Positions 30,330-41,014 of a DNA stretch of 64,000 bases are shown in pieces; position 1 is the first letter of the stretch; every line of letters begins with the position of its first letter. The position numbers were made by a program, and so were the translations under genes. The notes beneath the pieces were generated by a model. It did not search any database. It was not told where the DNA came from and saw nothing but the letters and a program-made list of their open reading frames with translations. Origin of the DNA: Prorocentrum cordatum (taxonomy: Eukaryota > Sar > Dinophyceae > Prorocentrales > Prorocentraceae); NCBI GenBank assembly GCA_963575745.1, contig CAUYUJ010018898.1, positions 20,848 to 84,847 of the forward strand. Reading direction: 5' to 3'.

Positions 30330-31960
30330 GCTGCAACCCGTCTGCGCGCCTCAACGGCGACTGTGCGTCGGAGGTTGCGCTATGAGCGCAAGCCGAAACA
30401 AGTGTGTAGGCATCTGCTCACCCATTGGATCGAACTCCGATGCCAGCGGCAACGCAACGAGTCCAATGTGTGGTCAGGCGCCGTTGGGAGGAGATGCTCT
30501 GCTGCCGGCTGGGTGTAGCGTTGCCCGCTGATCCAATGTGCATGGCATAGGCTCGGTGCCGGCTGCAATCCGTACGGGAGGCTGAACCGTGGGCGTAGGT
30601 GGTCTGCCACCGACGCTCGGGATCGGGCTCCGGGCCATCGCTGAGCAACGATGTCCTGTGCGTGGCCTCGGGTCGGAGTGTTGGTGGCACCATGCTGCTC
30701 GGCTTTGGCTTCCTCTGGCTGCCGCCGTCTGCCTGCTGATGTTAGGCCCTTGCCGTGGCACGTCCTCTGCTCAAAGCGGCTTCGCCGTCGCGTTCGCGGC
30801 AGCGCTCGCCGCTCTGTCACAGCTTTTTTGACAATCCCCCTCTGTGCAGTGCGCATGGCCTCGGCTCGGTGCACGATGCAATATTTCTGCGCGCCTCGAC
30901 GGCGCATGCGTCGGAGGCTGCGCTTCAAGCGGAAGCCGAACCAGGTGTGCAGGCATCCGCTCACACACGGGGTCGGACTCAGATGCCAGCGGCACGCCAA
31001 CCAGTCCAGTGTATGGCCAGGTGCATTTCGGACGAGATGCTCTGCTGCTGTTGGCGGGGTGTATCGCTTGCCGCTCCCCCAATGTGCATAGCCAGGCTCG
31101 GTGCATGCTGCAATCCGTCTGCCACGCACAGCTTTCGGGCGCTGTGTGGAAGCCAAACCAGGTGTGCAGGCTCGCCGACACACGGGAAAGGGCTCCGACG
31201 GCACTGGCAAAGCAACAGGTCCCTCCCTCGGGCCAGGGGCCAAGGGATAGTCGCCCTGCTGTTGCTGAGGTGTCTTGCCGCTCGCCTAGTGTGCATGGCT
31301 TTGGCTCGGTGGGTGCACGGCCTCTCGCTCGGCACACCCGTCTTTCCTGTGGCGCAGTGTGTGCTGCCAGCCACCGACGCTCTGGATCGGGCTCCGCGCC
31401 ATCGCAGAGCAGGGAGGTCCAGTGTGTGACCTCTTGCCGTGGGGACCGTGATGCTCTGCGTTGACGTCCATGTTCCGCGCGTCACAGGGCGTGACTCTGC
31501 ATGCAGCCGTCTGCTTGTTGTGGGCGGTAGGCCATTGCCGTGGCATGCCCTCTGTTCGATGTAGCTGCACTGGCGCGTTGCAGCTTGGCTGCATACCAGC
31601 CCGCCTGTTGTTGCACTGCCCGCGTGCCATGACGGAGGCCGAACTAAGAGGGTAGGTGGCTCCACCGACACTCTAGTTCGCCTCCGAACGCCGTCGCAGA
31701 GCATAGTGTCCATCGAGTGGCCTGGTGCCAATAGGGATGTGCTGCTCTGCTTTGGCGCGTGTGTGCTTCTGCTGCGGGCTGAGTCGCCATGACTGAGTCG
31801 CATCTTGCTTCGGCTGCGGCGGTGGGCCGTTTCTAAGCACTCTGGTGAATCGGCGAGGGTGCATCAGGCACAAAACCGCGCGTTGCCACCGCAGGGCCAA
31901 AGGGAAACGCTCGGTCCGAGGGGCAGTATAAGCTGGGAGTTCCTGGCCTCTTTAGACGCG
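30330..31960. repeat. Degenerate long tandem repeats between triplet arrays
   Basis: At least three diverged units share GTCTGCGCGCCTC, CGTCGGAGG, GAAGCCGAACCAGGTGTGCA, GATGCCAGCGGC (starts near 30336, 30884 and, shortened, 31108). A second motif, CCACCGACGCTCTGGATCGG with GCCATCGCAGAGC, occurs near 30610, 31372 and 31662. Unit length varies (about 225-550 bp). Many short frames exist on both strands; none has a recognisable domain. Confidence 0.7.
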
Positions 31961-31964
31961 TGGA

Positions 31965-32358
31965 TCATCATCGTCATCATCAGCATCATCGTCGTCATCA
32001 TCATCAGCAGCAGCATCATCAGCATCATCATCATAAACAGACTCACCATCACCATCAGCATCACCATCATCGTCAGCAGCATCGTCAGCAGCATCAGCAG
32101 CATCATCATCAACATCATCACCATCAGCATCATGAGCATCAGCACCATCATCATCAGCAGCGCCATCATCGTCGTCGCCATCGTCGTCGTCGTCAGCGTC
32201 TTCGTCGTCGTCAGCATCGTCGTCGTCGCCACCATCATCATCATCATCATCATCAACATCATCAACATCAACATCGTAATCAGCATCATCATGATCTTCG
32301 TCGTCGTCATCAGCATCATCAACATCATCACCATCATCATCATCAACATCGTCGTCAC

Positions 32359-32401
<43 letters not shown>

Positions 32402-32716
32402 GTCGTCGTCGTCGTCGTCGTACTCGTCGCTGCCGTTGCTGTCGCCATCACCATCATCATCATCATTTTCATCAACATCACCGTCGTCGTCATTGTCATC
32501 ATCACCATCAGCATCAGCATCACCACAGTCATCATCATCACCATCATCAACCAATCAATCAGTCAATGCAATGAATCAATGATCTTCTTCACTAGTGTCA
32601 TCATCGTCATCATCATCAAAGCCATCATGCTTTTCGTCGTCATCACCACGGTCGCCATCACACGAACCTTTATCACCATCACCATCGCCAGCATCATCAC
32701 CGTCATCACCACCACC

Positions 32717-32780
<64 letters not shown>

Positions 32781-32893
32781 CCAGTATCAGCATAAGCATG
32801 GTCATCATCATCATCACCATCATCATGATCATCATTATCATCATCATCATCATCATCATCATCATCTTCATCAGCAGCAGCAGCATCATCACC

Positions 32894-32927
<34 letters not shown>

Positions 32928-33056
32928 CCACCACCACCATCACCATCACCATCACCATCATCATCATCATCATCATCATCATCGTCATCATCACCAATGT
33001 CATCATAAGCATCGTCATCATCATCATCAGCATCATCATCAGCATCATCATCATCA
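31965..33056. repeat. (CAT/TCG)n array, about 1.1 kb
   Basis: CAT triplets with CGT and CAC variants, interrupted by a short unique segment near 32555-32600 (AACCAATCAATCAGTCAATG). The array mirrors the one at 29520-30328 on the other side of the degenerate repeats. Confidence 0.95.
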
Positions 33057-33057
33057 C

Positions 33058-33092
33058 GGGGAAGCCCTGCGCCCTTGTGGTGGGGCTTCCCC
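33058..33092. repeat. Hairpin, 10-bp perfect stem
   Basis: GGGGAAGCCC and GGGCTTCCCC are separated by 15 nt at the edge of the triplet array. A terminator-like shape, but nothing suggests such a role in this genome. Confidence 0.7.
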
Positions 33093-33249
33093 ATTGACAA
33101 GTTCATTCGGAACCCTAACAATGCACCACACTGTGCATCCCCCGGGGGGCCCCTGGGAAACGCCGGGCGGCCGTGCCGGGAGGCCGTGAGATGATGGCGG
33201 GGCCCCTCGAGACAGCCGTCTTGAAAAGGCCTTGACTAGAAAAGCGTGG

Positions 33250-33437
33250 ACCAAAGGAAGACCGCATGAACATGAGCTTGCACCCGCTCTCTTGGATTGG
33301 CGTTGGACCCGCCTCCCTGGCGCGCGGAGCGCGCCAGGGGCGGTGCCCAGGGCGGCGCTGGGGGGGCCCTGGCGCTGACCCGAAAAGCCGGCGCAAACCT
33401 CCGAAATTTCAGGCTTATGCAGTTTTTCTTCCTTTTA
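33250..33437 (+). mobile_element. Family B foldback element, copy 4 (diverged)
   Basis: The left arm GACCGCATGAACATGAGCTT, CTTGGATTGGCGTTGGACC, the intact central hairpin TGGCGCGCGGAGCGCGCCA, and the right arm CCTGGCGCTGACCCG, AACCTCCGAAATTTC, CTTATGCAGTTTTTCTTCC. The arms have diverged heavily, whereas the central hairpin is unchanged. Confidence 0.75.
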
Positions 33438-33875
33438 AATGGGAGGGTCGCAAGAGGCCTATGGAAGGACCAAACCCACGCTCACGGCCAGAATGAGAGA
33501 CGCGACACGCGTCTGCGCAGCCACGGCGTCACCCCTCTGGGCCTCTGAGAGTGGTGCCCCGTCGTCAGCACCGCCTTCCCGTTACTGCAACGCCGCCTTT
33601 TTGTTTCTGGCGAACGTCGCAGCCCTGAACCGAAATCTGCGATTGCGGACTTTTGCGCCAAAACTAACATGAGTGAACGGAAAACACGCGGGAGAAAGAG
33701 TCGAAGCGGGACTCGGAACGGCAGTGGATACAGAAGCAGCGGGGCCCGCGAAAGTGAGCGCGGGGATATCGAGCTGGATTGCAGCCGAAAGAATCATGCT
33801 ACAACTGCGATGGCAAAAGAAACCGACAACGAATCATTGGCGCCCACAGCTGCGCCCGGGTGTAGCGCAGTCATA

Positions 33876-34546
33876 TTCTTACACCCATCCGTGAGACCGA
33901 GGCTGCGTCGGTGAAGTCGTCCTATCCGAACAAGCCTCCCTCGGCGAGGCCAACTTGATCCAAATGCTTGACGTAAAGATTAAAATACTTGGTGCCGCTT
34001 GCCGTTCGCCAATGGGCAACCTCGGTCTCGACTCTGCCAACAGTCAACAATTCTGGACTCTCTTTGGCGCCACTGAGCGAATCGTACCGATAGCCTCGTT
34101 ATTGCCCTACTTCCGCCCACTGGCCTGTAACATTCAACGTTTGGAAATAGACGCCCGCGCAACCCCTACCCATTCGGCGCGCCTCGGCCTCAACTCGCAG
34201 CAAAGCAATGTCAGCGCGCACCCCGCGAGGGATGTCGATCAGGACATGAGCGCCAGGTTTCATCCAATCGAAACTCTGACCAAACATGTTCTGCAGGTGT
34301 GGGTACCCGGAGGCTGCAGCGCTGCTCGCCGTTGGTGCGGGAGCTGGCGCAGGCGTAGGCGCCAGCGTTGGTCCTGGCATCGGTGCCAGCGCGGACCCAG
34401 CAACACAAAGCCGCCCGCATGTCCACTTTATCGTTGCGCACATTGATGCGACCCACGTTGAAATTAGATGGCAGGCCCGCGATTGCTTGGCATCCGTCAC
34501 CGTGCCCTGAGGCACGAATTAAAGCGTCCCCAGGTAAAGGCTGCAA
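33876..34546 (-). pseudogene. Broken gene fragment of unknown family
   Basis: Reading right to left, one frame gives a Pro/Ala linker, then PHLQNMFGQSFDWMKPGAHV, LIDIPRGVRADIALLRVEAE, a stretch ending VYFQTLNVTGQWAEVG, a TAA stop, then YDSLSGAKESPELLTVGRVE, EVAHWRTASGTKYFNLYVKH, LDQVGLAEGGLFG, a TAG stop and DDFTDAAS. The text reads like a real globular, secreted-type domain interrupted by in-frame stops, rather than chance. Upstream, another frame (GLPSNFNVGRINVRNDKVD, about 34400-34490) looks like the continuation, implying a frameshift. I do not recognise the family. Confidence 0.5.
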
Positions 34547-34799
34547 AGAGGTAGGCGCGCTGGTGGCCTTGCCTTTGCCGACGCGCCAGTGGCGCGAAAC
34601 CCCTGATTAATCCAGTAATTAAGCCGAAAGAGGCCGCCGCGGCCAGGCCAGGCCACGGGCAGCAGGTCAGGCGGCAGGCGGCCGTCGGCCAAGTCCAGCC
34701 AGCCGCCGAGAAGGGCTGTGGGCCAAAATTCCACAAAATCTTCTGGGCGCCCTGGCGCGCTCCCGCGGTCGGTCGCATGGATTTCCCAATGTCCAGAGG

Positions 34800-35270
34800 G
34801 CCCGAAGACGGAACAGAAGGGCCCTAAGAAGCGCCGAAGAGGGCCCACGACGGTCCCGAGTCGCCCTAAGAGCGCTCCAAAACGCCCAAGATGGCCCCAA
34901 GGCGGCCGAGAAAGCCACCAAGTCGCCCCCAGGAGGGCTCCAGGAGGTCCCCGAAGAGGAATCACTGGTTGTTTCAAGGTTTTGAGTGATGCCAGTGTTC
35001 TCGCCCTGTCGGGCTTTCGATACTCTAAGATGGCACAAGAGGCCCCAGAGGTCGCCACAAGGCAGCTCAAGAGGCCCCGAAGAGCGCCCCCAGACGGCCC
35101 AAGATGGCCCCAAGACTCCCCAAGAGACCCCAAGACGGCCCAATAGGCTACAAGACCCCCACACGCTCGAGGAGTCTGCCGAGAGGTCCAAATCAGGCCC
35201 CAAGAGGGGGCCCAAGAGACCCCCGATCGGCCCGAGGGGCCCCCAAGACACCCCAAAACCGAATCCAAGA
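34800..35270 (+). repeat. Family R degenerate repeat block
   Basis: CCCAAGATGGCCCCAAG-type words of 9-15 bp, interrupted at 34965-35030 by unique sequence (GGTTGTTTCAAGGTTTTGAG). Confidence 0.75.
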
Positions 35271-35519
35271 AGTTTCCTGGGGGCCTCCCAGGAGACCTCC
35301 ACGGGCCTCCCGGAGGCCTCCGACCTACAATCCAGCCACGGCGGCGGGATGGGCTGAAGGCCGCTGCATCCGCCGCCCACTGCGGCTTGCCCGGAGGTGC
35401 ACCGCGCGCTGCATGTCTGGGGCTTCTGGCTTTCTCAGAACTCCCTCTGGGGTGTCGGCCTAGCCCGCCGGCCACCCGGAAGGCCTCGCAGACTCCAAAA
35501 AAAAACCTCGCCAGGACGG

Positions 35520-36005
35520 CCTGGATAGTCGGTTTCTAAAACGGCCACGACGGCCCAAGCTGGCCTGGAAGATGCCTCCAACACGGCCAAGATGGCCCCG
35601 AGAGAGCCCCAGATAGCCCCACGCTGGCCACCAACACAGTCCCAAGATGCCTCCAAGAGAGCCCAAGACGACCCTAAAGGCCCCCAATAGGCCTTCAAGA
35701 CGGCCCAAGAGGCCACTGCCTCAAAGCGGTTTCCCGACGGCCCAAGACGGCACAAGAGGCCCCAAAGATTGCCCCAAGATCGTCCAAGAGGCCTCCAAGA
35801 TGGCCCCGGGACGGCCCAAGAGGCTCCCAAGACGGCCCCCACACAGGGCCCCAAGACGGCTCGAGAGGCCCCCAAAGCGCCCAAGATGGCCTTCAAGACG
35901 ACCCTGAAACGCCCCTCCCCAATATGCTGAAGGAGGCCCCCAAGAAGCCTCATAGAGGCCCCCTGACATCTCCCACGGAGCCCCAAGAATGACCCAAGAA
36001 GCTTC
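35520..36005 (+). repeat. Family R degenerate repeat block
   Basis: Same CAAGANGGCCC word composition as 34800-35270. It leads into a CTTCTC-rich tract and module I copy 2. Confidence 0.75.
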
Positions 36006-36084
36006 CAAGAGGTCTCCTCATACTTCTCTTCATCCGAATTATGCGTCGCCCTCCCTCTTTTCATTCTCTTCTTCCTGTCCCACT

Positions 36085-36275
36085 TGTCCCCCGAAGGGCT
36101 TCCACAACGGTCGGGGGGCGGCATGGTCCAGTAGCGCGGCCAAACTTTGCCCGAACGTTTGGCCGCATAGGCTCATTCTAAAAGGTAGGAGGCGGCGGCG
36201 ACTCGCCGCTGGCATCTCCGATCCGCCACCCGCTGGCGACTCAACGCGGGGGTGCACGGCGCGCCAGACTGCTGA
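36085..36275 (+). repeat. Dispersed module I, copy 2
   Basis: Shares with 24495-24690 the order TTGTCCCCCGAAGGGCTTCC, ACAACGGTCGGGGGG, GGTCCAGTAGCGCGGCCAAA, GTTTGGCCGCATAGGCTC and GGCGACTCGCCGCTGGCATC. The preceding pyrimidine tract and following R block are also shared. Confidence 0.7.
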
Positions 36276-36474
36276 GGTGCAGAACTCTCAGTGGGATCTC
36301 GGCACAACCCGCTGGTCGCGCGGAAAAACGGCGCGCGAAATTTCGGATTGTTTGCGGTCGCTCTTGGAAAATACCAGCGGTATCTCCGATGCGCAGGCCA
36401 CACGGAAAAATAAAATGCATCGGCGTTCCCTCCCATACGGACCAGAAACATCCCAGGTCGTCGGTTTTCCCGCT

Positions 36475-36800
36475 GCAGACGGCCCCAAGATGGCCTACAA
36501 GACGGCCAAGATGGTCTCCAAGACGGCTACGATGGCCCCAAGATGGCCCCAAAGCGCTCCCAGTAGGCTCTCGGCCGATCGCGTTGCCCTCCTGGAAACT
36601 CAGCTCCCCACTGGTATCCCCCATGAAGACGGCCCAAAAATGGCCACCAAGACGGCTAAGATGGCCATCAAGAAGGCCGCGACGCCCCCAAGAGAGCCCA
36701 AGATGGCCTCAAACGGGCCGAGATGCGCCCACGCATGCATACACGCATACACACATGCAGACAGACAGACAGACACGCGCGCATACGTGAGCGAGCGAGC
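36475..36800 (+). repeat. Family R block followed by CAGA/CATA microsatellite
   Basis: CCCAAGATGGCC words to 36720, then (CATA)n, (CAGA)n and (GCGA)n runs to about 36800. It lies just 3' of the minus-strand LINE beginning at 36898. Confidence 0.8.
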
Positions 36801-36897
36801 GAGGGCAGGCGCGCGGAGGACCGCGCCCGTGGAGGGCTGCCAGGCATTGGAAAAACAGCACAAAGAATAGCCACGCGTCAAGAATCCTGCCGACGCG

Positions 36898-38420
36898 TCA
36901 ATCAGCCCACCGCTTGCACGGTCGCCCCTGCGACCGGATGCCCGTTGGCTGCCACTGTAGCAATTTCTTAGACCATCTACCGTCAGTCGAACAGCTTGTC
37001 TTTGTAAAGAAAGCATATTTCCGTGCTCGTCGCAGAACAACCCACGATCTGAAGCCAGCGTTCTCGTAGGCAGCCTCGGCTCTATGAGTGGCCCTGACCA
37101 TCCAGCCCACCCACGGCTCCATTTCCTCGTCGCTGAAATCCCCCCGGTGCGACCTCGGGGCGGGGACGATTTTTCGCAACATCCGTCTTCGTTTAGCTTG
37201 TAATCGTTGTTCTCTTTCAGCTCTCATTGTTCAACAGCCGCTTCCGTATAGAACTGTAGAGGTAATAACAGCGTCGAAAAAGCTTCACGCAAGACTTGAG
37301 GGAATAAGGCTTGTCACATAATTCTGTACGACATCTGCCAAAAGCAGCCCATTCTGGATCCAGTCTGCGGCGAATCTCGGAATCATGGACTTCGTCGAAG
37401 CACAGGAAGCGCCCGAGATAAGCAGTGCCAGCATCATGCGACAAAACCTCCACCTTTCCCTTCCCCACCTTCACGTGCGACTGCCGGATAACACCTTTAC
37501 GGCTGTGCAAATTGGAAAGAATGCTAATCTTCCCGCTATGAAGCTCAAGACCCGCTTCTGCGGCCGCACGGCTGAGGTCCTCGAGCATGCGCTTGACGTG
37601 CGCCCGTGTTGTACCCAGCAGTAAGATGTCATCGGCGAACCGCAAGTTGGTCAGGAAAATGCCATCAATCTTTACTACAAAACGTTTCGTCCACCATGTC
37701 TGCTTCGAACTGCGCATGACGTCCTCCAACGCAGCGTTGAACAAACTTGGGCTCATGGGGTATCCCTGTTTGGTGCCCCGCTGCAAAGGGAATACAACGC
37801 TCCCCATATCAGAAAAAACTGCCCGAAGTGCTTGTCGTTGTGTGGCCAGCACTGCTACGTAATTATCCGGAACCCCTTGCTTCCTCAGCGCGCTCCAGAT
37901 CGCCGCATGCTTGACCGAGTCGAACGCCTTCTCAAAATCGACTGCGGCAACCCACAAATCCAAATTAAAATCAGACATCTTTTCATACAAGAGCACGACA
38001 GATAGCAAGTGGTCATCGCAACTGAAACCTCGGCGGAAGCCCGCTTGATCCACCGACTGTTCGTGAGCGAGAAATTTCACCAGTTGGGAGTGCAGTGCCA
38101 TGCTGAAAAGCTTACACAATAACGGCAGAATTGAAATTGGCCTGTAATTCGACGGCAGCTGCGGATCTCCCTTCTTGAACAGAACTTTAATGCAAGCTTT
38201 CCTCCACGACTCTGGCGGCTCATCCCCCCTGTCAAACTTTGCGTGAAAGCACCAGCTACGATCCCGAGCAAATACTCCCCGCCAGCTTTGAACATCTCGG
38301 CAACGATGTGAGCATTATCAGGCGCCTTCCCCCTCTTCATGTTTCGGGTTTGCTGTCTCACTTCCTCAACCGTGATATGTGGAATCGGCTCTGCCCGCTC
38401 CCCCCCGTGATGCACAAACT
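36898..38420 (-). pseudogene. LINE reverse transcriptase with C-terminal domain, 5'-truncated (LINE-2)
   Basis: Read right to left it gives VRQQTRNMKRGKAPD (fingers, about 38330-38370), then after a frameshift near 38120 a long open stretch (38119-37217) with AGFRRGFSCDDHL, AVDFEKAFDSVKHA (first catalytic Asp, about 37913-37948), GTKQGYPMSPSLFNA, NLRFADDILLLG (catalytic Asp pair, about 37627-37640) and AYLGRFLCFDE. After another frame change at 37217-37227 comes a C-terminal domain with RMLRKIVPAPR, EPWVGWMVRATH, DGRWSKKLL and GRPCKRWAD. The catalytic triad is intact, but the endonuclease is missing and at least two frameshifts break the protein. The 5' side ends in CATA repeats. Confidence 0.9.
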
Positions 38421-38449
38421 GCCCACATGCGCTTGCATCTGCATACAGA

Positions 38450-38563
38450 TCATACATACACACACTCATTCGTTCATACTAACAAACGTATATGCATGCA
38501 TATATGTACATACATACATACATACATACATACATACCGACCTACCTACCTACCTACCTACCT

Positions 38564-38622
<59 letters not shown>

Positions 38623-39240
38623 AGACAGATAGACAGACAGGCAGGCAGGCAGACAGACAGACAGACATGCATACACACACATACATTAATGCATGCCTGC
38701 ATACATACATACCTAGATGCACGCGTGCATGCATACATGCATGCATGCAGGCATGCTTACGAACATGCAGACATGCATGCCTGCAGACATACAGACATGC
38801 ATACAGATATGCGTACATACACATCTTCGTAACCACGTATGTACGTGTGCATACATACAGACTGGAATAGTCAAACATACATACTGCCATGCAGACACAC
38901 ATACATATATGCATGCATATACAAATACATACATGCACACACTCGTACATACATAAGTGCATGCATGCACACATACGTACATGCACAAATACGAACGTAT
39001 CTACATATACATACATGTATGCGTGCATACACATATGCAAGTGTACGTACATACATTATTATATATATGTGTTAATATATATATAAATATATATATATAT
39101 ATAAAAATGTATGTAGGTGCGTGCGTGCGTGCGTGCATACATACATACATACATGCATACAAAAACTCATGATACACACACATACACATACACTCACAAG
39201 CATACATACATGCATGCATGCACGCGTGCTATAATATGAT
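38450..39240. repeat. Compound tetranucleotide repeats (CATA, CCTA, CAGA, CATG)
   Basis: About 800 bp of CATA/CATG/CAGA/CCTA runs with an AT island (TATATATAAATATATATATA) at 39055-39105. All frames are open and meaningless. Confidence 0.95.
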
Positions 39241-39755
39241 CATATGAAAGATAGAGAGCGAGGGAGACCCACGCAAAACAAATAACGCCAAAACGGCTTG
39301 ACCCAAGACCATGGGTTACTCCTCGCGTCGCGAGGTAGCAATCGTGGTACGCATCCCGATGGGGTGGCCAAGGGGCATATCACGGCCGTCCGCGTCGAGA
39401 GGTGAGCTCACCCTTAAGTAGAACGCCTGCTCTGACATCCCCAACGCCCCCCTCCTTGTAGAGCCCAAGGATTACCGCGATGCAGCAGGCGTGGCCGCTC
39501 GATGCAGCAGGCGTGGCCGCTCGGCACCCCAGGAGGGAGGTGCCCGGGGGTACATCGTGGGCCACCCCGCGTCCAGAGTTGCCTTCCGGTCCCGGGCCTC
39601 TGGCGCTGCAGAGACTCCTCTCCTCCAGTCGCGATGCGGCAGGCACTGCACTCGGGCGCCCGAATGGGAGGGGGCCGACCAGGGGTGCATCACGGGCCTC
39701 GTCACGCACCCATACCCAGACTGGTTCCCCCGAGCAGTGCTTGCACTCAGGGGTT
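39240..39755. other. Intergenic / 3' flank of the minus-strand gene
   Basis: Contains a perfect 21-bp duplication (GATGCAGCAGGCGTGGCCGC at 39480 and 39501). The rest shows no gene. If the gene at 39760-40500 is real this is its 3' untranslated or flanking region. Confidence 0.4.
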
Positions 39756-39759
39756 GTGA

Positions 39760-40500
39760 CTACCACTGCGCAGGGGCTGGACGGGTCCATCGAGAATTCG
39801 ACGCGCCGCCGTCCGCTGCCGCCTCAGAGCCGCCGCCGCCGCCGCCGCCTCCGTCGGTGCCCGGTGCGTTGTGCTGTGCCCCACTGGGGCCTTCAACCGG
39901 CTGTGCTATGCACGGGCTCAGGTCCTCCAGCAGCTGGTGCAGGGTCTCGCCTCCCAGCCGCTCGCCCTCCTCCCTCTCCTCCTGCTGCTTGATCTCCTCT
40001 TGCTCCTCCTCCGCATTCTCCTCCTCCTCCTTCCCCGCCTCCTCCTCCCCCTTCTCCTGCTCTCTCTCCTCCCTCCTCCTCTTCCCTCCTCCTGCTCCTC
40101 CTCCTCCTCCTCCGCCTCCTCCTCCTCCTCCTCCTCCTCCTCCTCCTCCTCCTCCTCCTCCCCCTCCTCTTCCACCTCCTCCTACTCCCCCTCATCCCTT
40201 GATCTCTGAGGATCGAAAAACAAAAGGTTGGGCCCGTGTCAACTATCCGACTCCCAGAAGCATCCAGAAACATCTGGAGGCTCCCTCCTCCTCTGCCTCC
40301 TCGTTCTCCTGCGAACGACGTGGTGCATTACAACGGAGCATTTCCTTGTGGACACGCATGGCGACGCGTGTCCAGCAGGCGCGCGTCTCTCTGAGAGCAG
40401 CGCGGGCAGAGACGGTCTCTTCAGGCGGACGCTGCGGAGGAGCGGCGCGCGTGTCTGGACTACCCGCCGTGTGGAGGCAGCCTGTGGAACACGCGCTCGA
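39760..40500 (-). CDS. Glutamate-rich coiled-coil protein, C-terminal exons (hypothetical)
   Basis: On the minus strand the last exon reads, in one frame, a Glu/Lys-rich helix (EEREQEKGEEEAGKEEEENA, EEEQEEIKQQEREEGERLGG), then ETLHQLLEDLSPCIAQPVEG, a Gly-rich linker and a TAG stop at 39760-39762. The (TCC)n tract at 40080-40196 is poly-Glu coding in a neighbouring frame, so an indel or splice is implied near 40075. An upstream exon candidate (about 40287-40420) encodes ARAALRETRACWTRVAMRVH, KEMLRCNAPRRSQENEEAEE. A plausible intron ends TCCTCAG near 40204-40210 or TAG near 40186. The family is unknown. Amphipathic helices argue for real coding; exon limits are uncertain. Confidence 0.45.
40011..40196. 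repeat. (TCC)n tract, partly poly-Glu coding on the minus strand
   Basis: About 185 bp of TCC/CTCC units. On the opposite strand GAG repeats run into the Glu-rich helix of the adjoining coding region. Confidence 0.85.
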
Positions 40501-40800
40501 CACCCTGTGAAGGTGCAGTCAGCACCGCACGTGCATGCCGGCAGTCCCCGGAGCGGCGCGCCGAGCCTGTGCGAAGCAGGTCCTCGTCACGGCGCGCAGC
40601 CCGTGCAGCTGCGCACACCCTGCGCGGCAGAAGGTCGCGAAGACAGAGCACCACACACGGGACTGGAAGCCCCTGGGGGCCAGCGCGACGAGGGCAGCCA
40701 AACATTGCGCACAAGCACGGAGGAGCACGAGACGAACGCAACGTGCAGGTGGCGGACGGCGGCAGCCCCCTGCATGATGCGGGGGCCTGCCCTGGGAGCA
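40500..40800. other. GC-rich segment, coding status unclear
   Basis: All three minus frames are partly open. One (RCVRLVLLRACAQCLAALVA) is hydrophobic and helical and could be an upstream exon of the Glu-rich gene, but it meets a stop at about 40519. I cannot decide between exon and intron. Confidence 0.3.
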
Positions 40801-40802
40801 TG

Positions 40803-41013
40803 TGGGCACACGTCGGGTTCGTGTCGTGCCGACTTCGGCGTTGGTTTCTGACACCGCGGGGATCGTCTAACCTTGAACGATCGGCCGCTTCCGAAGCGTC
40901 CAAATCGTTCCACATCGAACGGTTCTGGGTGGCCCGCGGCGTTCAACGTTGAACGCCGCGGGCGGAGTCGCCGCTGGTCGACACGACACGAACCTACCGT
41001 GCGACTGCCCACA
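40803..41013. mobile_element. Family N inverted-repeat element, copy 3, with perfect 32-bp palindrome
   Basis: Termini: GTGGGCACACGTCGGGTTCG, TGTCGTGCCGAC on the left; on the right the complement of GTGGGCAGTCGCACGGTAGG, TTCGTGTCGTGTCGACC. The interior has CTTGAACGATCGG and CGTTCCACATCGAACGG, shared with the 119-bp N copies. A perfect palindrome (40932-40963) has arms GTTGAACGCCGCGGGC. It lies 5' of the Glu-rich gene on that gene's strand and could be an intron, but this is not demonstrable. Confidence 0.75.
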
Positions 41014-41014
41014 A

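Noticed and set aside
33058-33092. Hairpin as a transcription terminator
   Set aside because: There is no adjacent gene and no T run; intrinsic terminators of this type are bacterial.
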